Part shown: piece after piece, positions 10,301-18,285 of the stretch | Layout of the letters: every line of letters starts with the position of its first letter | How positions within the stretch are numbered: the first letter of the stretch is position 1 | NCBI GenBank assembly: GCA_002005505.1 | Contig: KV908502.1 | Coordinates: forward strand, 259,356 to 281,855 | Length of the DNA stretch: 22,500 bases | Source of the DNA: Botryococcus braunii | Lineage: Eukaryota; Chlorophyta; Trebouxiophyceae | Reading direction: 5' to 3' | The notes under the pieces: generated by a model | The model's database searches: none | Told to the model about the DNA's origin: nothing | What the model saw: only the letters and a program-made list of their open reading frames with translations | Translations under genes and position numbers: made by a program

Positions 10301-11006
10301 GATGGACAGAGGTAAGACTGGAGTGTTCCCAGTGACAACATGTCAACCAAAAGACTGGAGTGCCATAAATCATTGAGACGCAACAGCGTCCTCACTGTTC
10401 CTGTGAGGCTTCCCTGCCTATGCACAAGCTCCAACAAGATTACACCTTGGAAGGCATGACAACAGGATGGACATCCCCGCAGCTCATCACCTAAGGAAAG
10501 TCCAAGCCCCAGCTGCACACAGAAGCCCAACTAAAGAAGTAGGAGTCCTGTACCATGGCATATAACATTCCACCCAAATCACATGAGCAAGCGCAGTGCA
10601 GTTCTTCATGTGCAAGTCCAAGGAGCCCACTACTGAATTATACAGACGTATAACACCCAGGACCCGCTACAACTGAATTTCTAAAAAGAAGCAATGGGTG
10701 TCCATAAAATAATCAAGCGCATAATAAACCTGGTAACAGATCGTAGGAGCCCCCCCCCCCCCCCCCTCTCCTCTTCCCTCTGTATAAACCATTCTATCAC
10801 AGACAACTTATTCCTCCAAAATGGGGAAATCCATTCCAAAGCGGCGATCAATGGTGAAAGCTCTCACTCAGGTTAGGAATTGAAACAAGCATCACTAAAA
10901 GGCTTACCTCTAAGTACTCCACAGAGACATTGCCAGTGCCTCTATCATCCCAAGTTCCCTCCGCGTTCAACCTGTAAACTTTCACACGTTGCATAGTCGA
11001 ACTCAT
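2820..11006 (-). CDS. PP4R3: Protein phosphatase 4 regulatory subunit 3 (PP4R3/SMEK), 16-17 exons
   Basis: PP4R3 is the substrate-targeting subunit of the PP4C-PP4R2-PP4R3 Ser/Thr phosphatase, which in other eukaryotes acts in DNA-damage response, centromere function and plant microRNA biogenesis. The model joins 11006-10908, 10148-10046, 9862-9775, (optional 9448-9433), 9356-9256 or 9356-9320, 9133-9054, 8964-8872, 8764-8639, 7968-7732, 7083-6889, 6543-6392, 6189-5996, 5593-5313, 5054-4917, 4558-4378, 3368-3168 and 2914-2820. All introns are GT-AG and phases agree, giving about 771-787 residues (human about 820-833). Seen in order: EVH1-like domain (about 7-100; WDDRGTG), SMK-1 domain (about 160-350; [20 protein letters not shown]), ARM-like helices (to about 640; [20 protein letters not shown]), acidic tail (about 691-756), and basic C-terminus (PKRTR). 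Plant-like wording ([17 protein letters not shown]) is recalled, not searched. The start at 11006 was chosen because it leaves a short leader before RVKVYRL; an in-frame Met at 11042 is possible. Confidence 0.93.
3168..3368 (-). CDS. PP4R3: PP4R3 exon, acidic tail
   Basis: 201 nt, acceptor TTCAG, donor G|GTATGG. It encodes an [12 protein letters not shown] block, a Pro/Ala-rich linker and [16 protein letters not shown]. Joining it to the preceding exon gives [14 protein letters not shown], which parallels the animal RRDAKALEEDEEMWFNEDE region and fixes the splice choice. Confidence 0.88.
3369..4377 (-). other. PP4R3 long intron (about 1,009 nt)
   Basis: Lies between the ARM-end exon and the acidic-tail exon. 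A minus open frame at 3985-4173 with an acceptor-like edge near 4130 sits in it, but neither phase nor homology requires it. Nothing else is recognised. Confidence 0.6.
4378..4558 (-). CDS. PP4R3: PP4R3 exon, end of ARM-like region
   Basis: 181 nt, acceptor GATGAAG, donor G|GTAGGT. It encodes [20 protein letters not shown], then [10 protein letters not shown] and a [13 protein letters not shown] segment. It aligns with the animal ENFYKALESVEYVQTFKGLKTKYEQ region. The acceptor has a poor pyrimidine tract and was chosen by alignment length. Confidence 0.88.
4917..5054 (-). CDS. PP4R3: PP4R3 exon, conserved RYNLLNSA block
   Basis: 138 nt (46 codons), acceptor GTGCAG, donor GTG|GTATGC. It encodes [18 protein letters not shown], then [20 protein letters not shown] and LKVLVEHV, among the most conserved parts of the family. 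Confidence 0.95.
5055..5312 (-). other. PP4R3 intron, 258 nt, in frame and stop-free
   Basis: Donor CTG|GTGAGG, acceptor GTGCAG. Its length is 86 codons, and translation in the flanking frame meets no stop, so retention would insert 86 residues between KDEFYHKYL and ARNNLFDD. Family alignment has no such insert, so splicing is expected; the read-through property is directly visible. Confidence 0.8.
5313..5593 (-). CDS. PP4R3: PP4R3 exon, [19 protein letters not shown] block
   Basis: 281 nt. It encodes a variable leader, then [19 protein letters not shown] and [19 protein letters not shown], ending [10 protein letters not shown] placed the acceptor at ACTTGCAG before 5593 because it matches the preceding phase. 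An alternative acceptor (CTGCAG near 5540) would trim the poorly conserved leader. Confidence 0.88.
5683..5780. repeat. Intronic GT/poly-G tracts
   Basis: (GT)n runs into G-runs at about 5693-5714, with a second G-rich block at about 5756-5780. Both lie in the PP4R3 intron 5594-5995, where the transcribed strand product is C/A-rich. Plus-strand open frames here are low-complexity artefacts. Confidence 0.9.
5996..6189 (-). CDS. PP4R3: PP4R3 exon, ARM-like region
   Basis: 194 nt, acceptor GTCTGCAG. It encodes [20 protein letters not shown], then [20 protein letters not shown] and [15 protein letters not shown]. The donor is the least certain in the gene: GCCC|GTATTA was chosen for phase; nearby GT sites give other phases or reach an in-frame TAG at about 5981. 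Confidence 0.85.
6392..6543 (-). CDS. PP4R3: PP4R3 exon, ARM-like region
   Basis: 152 nt, acceptor TTTGCAG, donor CA|GTATGT. It encodes [20 protein letters not shown], then [20 protein letters not shown] and [11 protein letters not shown]. This parallels the family's DILxxxxxxxPxLLRxYV region. Confidence 0.92.
6889..7083 (-). CDS. PP4R3: PP4R3 exon, SMK-1/ARM junction
   Basis: 195 nt (65 codons), acceptor GTAGCAG, donor GAG|GTGAGC. It begins [20 protein letters not shown] and ends [12 protein letters not shown]. It directly continues ...MIINNVD of the previous exon and aligns without gaps to the family's SLLxDxxFxxELFxRLR segment. Confidence 0.94.
7274..7357. repeat. Intronic C-runs and (CA)n microsatellite
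   Basis: C-runs at about 7274-7298 are followed by roughly 29 CA units. They lie in PP4R3 intron 7084-7731; on the transcribed strand this is (TG)n, a class known to influence splicing in other genes. Confidence 0.95.
7611..7760. repeat. Diverged duplication with inverted repeats at a PP4R3 splice donor
   Basis: About 45 bp around GCTAGCATGAGCATCATA occurs at about 7623-7650 and again at about 7700-7730. The second copy spans the exon donor at 7732. A 17-bp sequence, TTGATGATTATCAACAA at 7653-7669, is exactly inverted at 7739-7755 inside the exon. An 11-bp inverted pair lies at 7611-7621 and 7684-7694. Confidence 0.85.
7732..7968 (-). CDS. PP4R3: PP4R3 exon, core SMK-1 domain
   Basis: 237 nt (79 codons), acceptor GCTTGCAG, donor GAC|GTATGT. 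It encodes [13 protein letters not shown], then [20 protein letters not shown] and [20 protein letters not shown]. This is the family's diagnostic block (LEYDP...HRxFL...IHQTYRxxYLxDxxLPRVLD). Confidence 0.97.
8384..8415. repeat. Intronic inverted repeat
   Basis: TACATGGGGA at 8384-8393 is exactly inverted at 8406-8415 around a 12-bp spacer, inside PP4R3 intron 7969-8638. It is a possible hairpin with no assigned role. Confidence 0.75.
8639..8764 (-). CDS. PP4R3: PP4R3 exon, CEDLE block
   Basis: 126 nt (42 codons), acceptor GTGCAG, donor GTG|GTAAAC. It encodes [20 protein letters not shown], then [20 protein letters not shown] and DV. It matches the family's xCEDLENxExLHxIxxIVRxxxxLN segment. 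Confidence 0.95.
8872..8964 (-). CDS. PP4R3: PP4R3 exon, start of SMK-1 region
   Basis: 93 nt (31 codons), acceptor TTTCTGCAG, donor CGG|GTATGC. It encodes [20 protein letters not shown], then [11 protein letters not shown]. Confidence 0.92.
9054..9133 (-). CDS. PP4R3: PP4R3 exon, LPP linker
   Basis: 80 nt, acceptor GTCTGCAG, donor AAG|GTAAGG. It encodes [20 protein letters not shown] and LPELAK. The IELPP...LP motif corresponds to the family's IDLPxCELxxL segment and fixes its frame. Confidence 0.92.
9256..9356 (-). CDS. PP4R3: PP4R3 exon with two consistent splice forms
   Basis: Acceptor TTCCCCAG. Read directly after exon 9862-9775 it gives [17 protein letters not shown]... and ends at G|GTGAGG (9256). 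Read after the microexon 9448-9433 it gives VQKLQR in another frame and must end early, for example at C|GTAGAG (9320). Both forms are in frame with the next exon. The second preserves the family helix WxxIxxVQ. Confidence 0.6.
9433..9448 (-). CDS. PP4R3: Candidate 16-nt microexon of PP4R3
   Basis: Bounded by CGCAG and AAG|GTAGCT. It completes the split Trp codon and encodes HHISK, so the product reads EIW-HHISK-VQKLQR. This resembles my recollection of the plant WDHICNVQR and animal WEKICQVQG helix that closes the EVH1-like domain. The short length makes this inference only. Confidence 0.45.
9775..9862 (-). CDS. PP4R3: PP4R3 exon, EVH1-like domain
   Basis: 88 nt, acceptor TTTGCAG, donor TG|GTATGC. 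It encodes [20 protein letters not shown], then EGDGCNEIW. It matches the family's DTIISWxDPxxxTELALSFQ...GCxxIW block. Confidence 0.95.
10046..10148 (-). CDS. PP4R3: PP4R3 exon, EVH1-like domain
   Basis: 103 nt, acceptor TTGTGCAG, donor G|GTAAGT. It encodes [20 protein letters not shown], then [14 protein letters not shown]. It matches the family's GLxVxxEExxxxLLxHRIxxxDIYxRQ pattern. Confidence 0.95.
10750..10766. repeat. Poly-C tract in PP4R3 intron 1
   Basis: About 17 consecutive C in the first intron (10149-10907). Homopolymer length is error-prone. Confidence 0.9.
10908..11006 (-). CDS. PP4R3: PP4R3 first coding exon
   Basis: 99 nt from the ATG at 11006 to the donor GAG|GTAAGC. It encodes [20 protein letters not shown], then [13 protein letters not shown]. 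RVKVYxLNxxGxWDDxGTG is the near-invariant start of PP4R3 proteins. Other in-frame Mets are at 10994, 11042 and 11090. Confidence 0.95.
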
Positions 11007-11793
11007 GAAGTCTTGTAATCTCTTTTCTCCCTCGACATTCATAAACGCTGGCGTGGAGGCAAGCGGTGCGTCGTGACGGCTGATCCGCAAGCCCGCCGGC
11101 CACCCGAGCCAGTGCCTATGCTCACAATATGCGAGCTACAGCTACGGCTGGGTGGCCACATTTACACCCCGGGAGCGTCTGCGTCAGCGGCTCCACGGTA
11201 CAATCTGGCCAGGTCTCGCAAGTCAAACTATCACCTAGTCAAGCCAGACTGCCAAACGTCTCCGGACTACTGGTACATCGAATCAATCTAAACATGTCTG
11301 TATACCAGCATAGGACCTTTGCAGTGCAAATGGTAGAGACATCGGAACAGAGGAGGAAAAGTGCACCCGACCCCACACCGCGGTCGGGTGGGGCTGTACC
11401 GAGTTTGTAGGAAGTCAAGGTTTACTTCATCACCTCCCACCTCACTGACCGTACGGTCCGGCTAGCAATAGCGTCTCGCGTGTGGGCTGGGTCGTGCACA
11501 CTGAACACTCTTTTCGATCAGTCTCAAGCTGCAACCAGAGCTTTAACACCACATGTCCCAATCACGTTTACAAACATAGGGTCCCCAGGGGTGGGACGTA
11601 ACCTACCCCCACACTCGCGGCTCTACCCTTGAAATCTTCACCCCAAATGTACCGCAGAGTAATCTTATCTTGGGGCCAGTTTCTGACATCGAAAGTTCTC
11701 TTCCTTTCAATTCATGTTCCCTAATCCAGTGTAACTGGAAGGCATGTAGGATGCATGGTGTTGGGTAGAGGACATTGCGTCTTTTTTAAGAAT

Positions 11794-11795
<2 letters not shown>
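11007..11795. other. 5' flank of PP4R3
   Basis: The presumed promoter and 5' UTR. The proximal 150 bp (about 11040-11180) is relatively GC-rich. No TATA box or other defined element can be supported, and the plus-strand open frames at 11073-11410 show no recognised motif. Confidence 0.4.

Positions 11796-11881
<86 letters not shown>
11796..11881. repeat. (CA)n microsatellite
   Basis: About 42 uninterrupted CA units, followed by the self-complementary TGTGCACGCGCATGTGCACA region (about 11882-11901). Cys-Val open frames here are artefacts. Confidence 0.97.
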
Positions 11882-11884
<3 letters not shown>

Positions 11885-13398
11885 GCACGCGCATGTGCAC
11901 ACACAGATAGAGAAATGGAACTTATAGAAAAATGGGTATCTTGTCAGAGCTCGGTGAAGGGCCTACTCTAATACCAACATTCGCATCTTCTCACTTGTGC
12001 ACCAGTCCTGGATGGTTGTTGGTTTTGGTCTCGGAAGTGCCATAAGGTAGAAGGATAAAATGGAATCGTTAAACAAACTTCAGAGATTTGAAATTCAGAA
12101 GTATATATGTTCTGGCCTGTGTAAAATGGACAATATTGAGATTTGCAATATTACATAGTCTTGCACGGCTTTCAACGTCTAATATTCGTACAAAAGTTTT
12201 TTGACTTTGATTGTCCGCTGTGTAACGACAGTTCCGAACTCGGTCAGTTGTAAGGGTGCCAAGCCATGGATATAAAGTGTGTGAGAAACAATGCACAGGT
12301 GCACTCCATATGGATGTACGAATCCGATCCAAAATTAGCAGGCAGCAAGTCAGCCAGCTAGCCACACACATTACACACACATGTGTTTTACATTTTTTTT
12401 GAATCCAATCTCTGTCAACTCTATCCTGACTGTATCCCGGTCTGTACTACAGTCATCCTCCCTTGCGCTGCAGGTACCACATCTACCACTCTTTGAATCA
12501 TGTTTGACCCTGGCTGCAGACCCTCGGTTTGCATCACCTGTTGCTGCTCGGTGGGCCCTCATGCTCACCATAATGCCTTAGTAACAATATATTGAATGCA
12601 AGCTAACAAAGTCACTGAACACAGTAGTGGCTTTTTTTCCCTGTTCCGTGCACTTATTATTTACAATTCCAACCCATGTATCTTTTTTTTTAAGCGTGGT
12701 GTTTATTCTGTGTTGCTCTGTATTATCCCCTTCCAACCTGCTCTTCTCCACATGTGGTTAGCGCATTTTCTACTTTGGCCCTTGATTCCAGATAAGTACG
12801 ATGTTCTGATCCTTGCCATCTTACCTGTGTTCGTATGGTGAAACAGACTGTGTGCACCCACAACTGTGTGTCTCTTGTTAATCAGTGTCTTGATCTGTGT
12901 CTCTATACGCCCCACAGCTTTCGAAGTCTTGTGAATCACTGTTTCCGTCTGGTTCTCTATACGGCACATACTCAGCCATGTCGCTGAACCTGCACACCCA
13001 TACCCATTCCCCTTTTTACCTCTTCTGCATTCTCATTGCCCATACCAACAGCCCCCTACATTTCAACTTTGCCTCACCTGTCGTCTGCAATCAGTTGCCC
13101 GTCCTCCCACCATCCATTATGGATCCTGAATTTCCGGCCCGGTTGACAGTCAAAAGTTCCGTGGCAATCTGGGGGCCGCTCGTAGTAAAATAGTACTCGC
13201 ACTGGTCCACGCCTGGAAACTATGCTGGGCTTGCCTTCTATGGTCCTCCGTTTCTCTGATTCTGGCTCTACTTCGGTAGTACAGGAGAGCTCTTGTTTAT
13301 CTGCTCCGCACACTTCCCTTTCATCTTCAGCACTCTGCACTATAACAACAGTCCCATGTACAAGTGTATGGCGTACATATGACATAATCATCCCCTAC
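11882..13398. other. No gene recognised
   Basis: Many short open frames but no motif I can name. The minus frame at 13074-13391 follows the RPA-like exons in transcription order and could hold a continuation, but I could not match it to the expected second OB-fold end or zinc ribbon. Confidence 0.4.
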
Positions 13399-14024
13399 TC
13401 GCACGACTGTCTCCTCTGTTGCGCCATTGAATACCAACACCGTGTTGACGGGCCCGATTGACTTCTGCAGCGCATCCACTGTTGACATGTATTTGGGTTT
13501 GTATTCGAACTCCGGAATCGCCTCAATCGCAGGTGCATCCTTGGCTGTGTCACTGACAGTCAAAATATTTCCAGTCTTCCTCACAGCCCTTCTCCCCGAT
13601 CACCACATTCTCAACGCCTCTATTACCTTGCTCCTCATTTTATAATAAGTCCTCTTATCAGCTTACCTGGGACACCCGTTCTTCTTGACCAGCACATTTG
13701 TTAACCTGTAGCAGGCCCTGGCTCCACTACTGACCTGTGGCAATAACACCTCTGCCACGTTTGCCCGATGTTCTCCTGCTGGTACATGAAAAGCGATACA
13801 GTTGCCAAATCTGTCCCCTAAAACATAAATGGCTGGTCGGGACTGATCTGTCCCCTGCCAGGCCTGCTCTTCGCCCACCACCCAATGCTCGCAGCTCCAG
13901 TTTGGCGGTCTGTTATTACGCTGTTTATAAGAATGCTCGCTTACGTGCACGACTTCTACTGTGACTTTGCTTTCGCTGTCCTTCAATTTCCGGAGGTCCT
14001 TTACTATAAGTTGCACATTCCTCC
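13399..14024 (-). CDS. RPA large-subunit-like OB-fold region, partial, two exons
   Basis: Exon 14024-13667 (acceptor GCAG, donor CCCAG|GTAAGC) and exon 13588-13399 (acceptor GAGAAG, possible donor CGA|GTAGGG) join in phase. Together they read KVTVEVVHVSEH...AIYVLGDRFGNCIAFHVPAG...YRLTNVLVKKNGCPR-AVRKTGNILTVSD...AIPEFEYKPKYMSTVDAL. The order parallels RPA1 DNA-binding domains A and B: ARVTxKS, LxDxxGxIRATAF, VYYFxxxxLKxAN, AVKNDYEMTF, then PxxxFxFxxIDDL. RPA binds single-stranded DNA in replication and repair; RPA-like genes are also carried by some plant Helitrons. The rest of domain B and the zinc-ribbon domain C were not found, and the internal intron (78 nt) has a weak acceptor. It may be a fragment, a pseudogene or a diverged family member. 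Similarity was judged by eye. Confidence 0.5.
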
Positions 14025-14035
14025 CTGCTTAACTG

Positions 14036-14640
14036 ACCTCACTAAACATTTGTAGACACATGTACATTTTACACATACAGTATCTTCCATGAGACAGGAT
14101 CACTCATTGATGTCTCAGACAGTTTTAGATCAGCAGCAGTACCTGTTGGGGGAGTGCTGCACTTGTTGAAGTTGCAGTATCCCCGAAAGTTGGGGTATCT
14201 CCGAATATCACCTACATAGTAAAGAATATGTATTCAGCATTCTGAACTGACGTCATGGATGTATTTACTTAAGTATTGTATCAGACCCGTAGGCTTCTTT
14301 GTGGACAAATTTCCCTGTCAGAAACCATGGAATAATTCGTACATCAGGAAATACATATATTTTCTCAGGACTTCTCAAGAACAAGATTGACAACAAAATG
14401 TGCTTTTTAATTAGACATATAAGAGTGAAGGAATAAAAAGGGCTGGATGAACCTGAGGAGGGAGCGGAGATGTCAGTGCCAGCTTCTGCAGCCCTAACTG
14501 TCACAATGGCTGTTCATCCAGACTTGTGGCATAGGTACTAGCACACAAAATGTTTTGGAAGTTGTCAGATCCTCGAGAGCTTCTTAACACGTAGGATGTT
14601 ATATAAATTGCTGCCCCGTAGGCATCTATGTCAGGGTGAA
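14036..14640. repeat. Segmental repeat, copy A
   Basis: Resembles 21443-21900 over most of its length. Shared blocks include ACATGTACATTTT, GATCACTCATTG, TACCTGTTGGGG, CACCTACATAGTAAAGAATA, TGTATTTACTTAAGTA, TTTGTGGACAAATT, CAGAAACCATGGAA and TATAAATTGCTGC. Substitutions and small indels are scattered throughout, so it is an old duplication. Confidence 0.85.
14143..14211 (-). repeat. Exon-like cassette, copy 1
   Basis: Minus strand TGTAG|GTGATATTCGGAGATAC...CAACAG|GTACTG, 69 nt, translating VIFGDTPTFGDTATSTSAAL plus PQQ. It carries an internal partial duplication of the GDT unit. Confidence 0.55.
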
Positions 14641-14729
14641 CATTATATCTGGGTCCAATCATGCTGCAATAGAGATAAATATACAATCAGAACGTTTGGA
14701 CAGAACCTTGAGATAGACACCTCCCTCTA

Positions 14730-14929
<200 letters not shown>

Positions 14930-14936
14930 GGTGTAC

Positions 14937-14976
14937 CTGTTCGGCGAAGCTGGAGTTGCTGTGTGTCCGAATATAA
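14937..14976 (-). repeat. Exon-like cassette, copy 2
   Basis: Minus strand ATGTAAG|TTATATTCGGACACAC...GAACAG|GTACACC, 40 nt, reading xIFGHTATPASPN. It is followed at once by (CT)n on the minus strand. Confidence 0.5.
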
Positions 14977-15025
14977 CTTACATGTGAATAAACACCCATC
15001 TAGACCAAAATATAGACACATCCCC

Positions 15026-15250
<225 letters not shown>

Positions 15251-15256
15251 GTGTAC

Positions 15257-15296
15257 CTGTTCGGCGAAACTGGAGTGCTGTGTCTCGGAATATCAC
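15257..15296 (-). repeat. Exon-like cassette, copy 3
   Basis: Minus strand ATGTAG|GTGATATTCCGAGAC...GAACAG|GTACACC, 40 nt, reading [14 protein letters not shown] base change and a one-base deletion relative to copy 2 alter the frame of the second half. Confidence 0.5.
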
Positions 15297-15416
15297 CTAC
15301 ATGTCAATAAACACTCATTTCAACAAGAACAACTATCCCCATAATATAAACTATCATGCAATGATGTCTTGCAGCAGCTGCAGCACTGATTACAGAACTG
15401 GCTCCAAGTGGTTTAC

Positions 15417-15466
15417 CAGGTAGGAGATGCTGGAGTTGCTGAAGTTGCAGTATCTCCAGACTTAAC
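15417..15466 (-). repeat. Exon-like cassette, copy 4
   Basis: Minus strand ATGTAG|GTTAAGTCTGGAGATAC...CTACCTG|GTAAACC, 50 nt, reading VKSGDTATSATPASPT. Confidence 0.5.
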
Positions 15467-15741
15467 CTACATGTTCATGACATACTCGTTTAGTATTCTT
15501 TGCGTGCAATAAATCCGCACATCACCTAACGAAAGCAAGCATGGACATAGACGGTTTTAATCAACAATTTTTGCATGCAATATATTTGAACAATACCCCA
15601 GAAAAACAAGCATTGACAAAGATGGTTTCCACATGATCATCCCCACAGAAACCTCTGGAATGGCTTGGGGAAGGACTGCAGGTGTCACTTGCAGCAAAGA
15701 GGAAAGTGTGGCATCTTCGGCATTAATATCATAATGGCTGT
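15467..15741. other. Diverged repeat spacer
   Basis: Contains a local imperfect duplication (GAAAGCAAGCATGGACATAGACGGTTT near 15531 against GAAAAACAAGCATTGACAAAGATGGTTT near 15600). Its end, ATCATAATGGCTGT at 15728-15741, resembles GTCACAATGGCTGT at about 14500-14513 and was split by the retrotransposon. Confidence 0.55.
15737..15741. repeat. Target-site duplication, left (GCTGT)
   Basis: Identical to 20796-20800. Five base pairs is the usual target duplication for Ty1/copia integration. Confidence 0.93.
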
Positions 15742-15765
15742 TGTTAGGTTATGGGCATTCGGCAT

Positions 15766-16236
15766 CACCTGTAAGCAAGCAGACAGGTCGTAAGTTCGTG
15801 CCACTCCAGCTACCGTCCTTGACGACTGTGTGCTCTTTAGACACATGCAACTGCATGAACAAGACTGGCATCCTTATGTGCCCAGTATCTTTCCAAACCA
15901 GTTCCGTTAACATGTTGATCTGTCAATGAGCATCTACACACGGATAAGCTCCTGACGGCTGAAAGCAAGTACCTTCCTATACTCAATCAAGACTCCGTCC
16001 CTTAGCTGTTTGGGAGACTTGATTGTACACTAAGATGGTTCACTTACAAACAAGCAATCAAACATGAACACATTACCAATACACACCCTGCGTCACCGCA
16101 CCTGTAAGCAAGCAGACAGGTCGTAAGTTCGTGCCTCTCCAGCTACAGTCCTTGACGACTGTCTGCTCTTTAGACACATGCAACTGCATGAACAAGACTG
16201 GCATCCTTATGTGCCCAGTATCTTTCCAAACCAGTT
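15766..16236. repeat. 138-bp direct duplication inside the LTR
   Basis: CACCTGTAAGCAAGCAGACA... to ...CTTTCCAAACCAGTT occurs at 15766-15903 and 16099-16236, period 333 bp, with about four substitutions. The same pair is present in the other LTR (about 20120-20256 and 20452-20589), so it predates this insertion. Confidence 0.92.
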
Positions 16237-16305
16237 GCTCGACTATGCGGTGATCGCAGCTTTAATAGTCCTTTCACACTAACGCGTAATCTAGATCAGA
16301 TTGTA

Positions 16306-16312
16306 CCTTATA
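16306..16312 (-). promoter_or_regulatory. Putative LTR TATA box
   Basis: Minus-strand TATAAGG about 130 bp inside the LTR from its 5' edge (16442). The same site is at 20659-20665 in the other LTR. It is a sensible position for a U3 promoter but rests on sequence match only. Confidence 0.35.
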
Positions 16313-16442
16313 TTCGAAATAGACCTCATCCGAACGTGTCTTGAGGTACCTTATGTGGATAGTGGACCCGTATCTTAATAATGTACATTTGAAGATCACC
16401 TAAAGCACAAGGCATTCTATAATGTATGTTCACAACTCAACA

Positions 16443-16455
16443 CTTCCCCTTGCCT
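16443..16455 (-). other. Polypurine tract
   Basis: Minus strand AGGCAAGGGGAAG ends directly at the LTR's TGTTGAG start. This is the expected plus-strand primer position for an LTR element. Confidence 0.8.
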
Positions 16456-16511
16456 GCATGCTTTATGTGTATCTTCTCAGTCCTAGTGAATCCCTATGAC
16501 TAACACCACGG

Positions 16512-16990
16512 ACTGGTTAAGTGGTTTGGTCATACGTCAGCCACATTGTGAGCAGATTCCACATAGGGGATATCTGCCAGCCCCTTTCCTATGGCCTCCC
16601 TAGCATAGTGGCATCCACAAAGCCTTCACGCTCGGGTACCTTCCCTCCAAGAGTTAAATCTAACTCTCGGGTGTCCCTAAGATACTTCAGCACTCGAATG
16701 GCTTCACTCCAGTGCGAAGTGGTAGGGCTCATTCTGTACCTTGGCAACACACCAACTGCCTGTGCAATGTCAGATCTGGTGGTGTTGGCAGTGTACCGCA
16801 GTGACCCTTTAAGCTCACAATACCGATGGCCAGGAGTGCCTGACCCTACTGACTCCACATCCTTGGACTCGAGCCTGCTGCTAGCCACAAAGTCCATGAA
16901 CATTGGAGTATCAACTTCACGACCATCCTCACACACACCCTTTCCAACGTTTTGCAACGCTATTCTAAGTCCACAGACACCACTCATGTA
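16512..16990 (-). pseudogene. Copia pol remnant: RT end and deleted RNase H
   Basis: The minus frame from 16987 reads VDTPMFMDF, then CELKGSLRYTANTTRSDIAQ and AVGVLPRYRMSPTTSHWSEA, then IRVLKYLRDTRELDLTLGG and REGFVDA. This is the recognisable copia RT/RNase H junction (YRxLVGSLxYxxxxTRPDIAxAVGxLSR). At about 16610 it jumps to HYAREAIGKGLADIPYVESA and HNVADV, then an in-frame TGA (16530-16532), then TKPLNQ in another frame; these match the usual ARE...VADxxTKPL end. The central RNase H segment that normally follows the first aspartate (about 100 residues with the remaining catalytic acids) is missing. It cannot encode an active enzyme. Confidence 0.88.
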
Positions 16991-18285
16991 TACCGTAGTA
17001 ATACCTCTGACAACAATTGAACACTAGTCTCCTCGACGTGTTCAAATGACGACATGAATTTAATACGTACCCGTCATGATGATCATGACAGCTAAACATA
17101 CATGTAAACTCAAAATCCATCCCCTCACTTTCAAAGCCCCCCATACATTTCATCTGACCCGTTTGTCCGCGGCGCGACATCGACACTAGTTGCGACCGTG
17201 ATTTCCTGTGTGAGTTCCCTTTCTATCACCATATGGAGGCCAATACTTGCACAACCAACATGACCCAGGACTTACTGCTTGAGTACTTTCAAGTTGTCTT
17301 GCACTAACTCACATTGCTTCCCGTGGAAGTGCTATTACATGTTTCACGGTCCGTCAATCAACTTATATTTCTTCAACCTCTATACTTGTATTTGGTTAAG
17401 GATTTGAAGCATCAAGACTAAACAGACACCGTTACAAGCGACGTGCACCCAAAAACGCATCTAACAACTATGTCTCATGTTATATAACCTAGAGTCTGGA
17501 TATCAACAACTTTCATCTGGAATTTTTCAAAATTTCTCACATATGGCCACAACTACCAAACTTGGCTCTGTGGCTATCTCTAAGGACTCTCTCTAGCTTT
17601 CATTGATTTTAACGGCTATCCCGGTCTAGCTTTCTAACGTGAGAGTGCACCTATGCATGAAGGCCTTAGGATTGAATTGTCTGCAACTGACAATTCTACC
17701 ACCCAAAGCTGACTCGTATTGGTCACAATGATGGTAGCCCACCTCTACCCTATTTATACACATAACCCTTAAAAAAAAAGTCTTATCTATACACCATCAG
17801 TAATATGATCAGTCTCTAAGGGCGTTGCTGCAACAATACACATGACTTACAAAGTCACCAACGCTTACGTGTGTTGGGTCAAATATCACCATCCTCAGCT
17901 TGAGGAGCTAAGGTCATCACAGTTACCTAACAGTAACCTCATGTTGAGCACAGTAGATCCTTTTCATCATCACTACTAGACATTAGGCTACTCAACATCC
18001 AAATGCGCGAAAAGCGCAACGCGCGCACGCGCGCAACGATAACTGATGAGCTTCCCCTGACCACACATTATGTCACAGATTAACCCAAAACTCTTCAAAT
18101 TAATTCAGTGTCCTCAGAAACCAATTCTTTTCCATGTCATATCAGAATTAGCTTTACATGTTAGCAATTTTTGGTGTTCATAATTTGGCCCATCTAACAC
18201 TCATATCCATTGTGTAGCCCGCACCATGGATTAAGACTAACTTGCAGCTATTTCTACCCCAACTGCACCTCTTTGCATTCCTAGA
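16991..18285. other. Retrotransposon interior without recognised coding content
   Basis: No gag, protease, integrase or RT motif was found on the minus strand. Near 18003-18035 there is an alternating CG-rich stretch (GCGCGCACGCGCGC) ending GCGCAACGATAA, the same tail that closes part of the 162-bp repeats downstream. Confidence 0.5.

Larger units (their letters stand above)
15742..16442 (-). repeat. LTR, 3' in element orientation
   Basis: 701 bp, near-identical to 20096-20795. It contains an internal 138-bp direct duplication (15766-15903 and 16099-16236) and a TATA-like box (minus TATAAGG, 16306-16312). Confidence 0.96.

Noticed and set aside
13074..13391. Continuation of the RPA-like gene
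   Set aside because: Open for 105 codons, but I could not match the expected second-OB-fold strand pattern or a zinc ribbon, so not annotated as coding.
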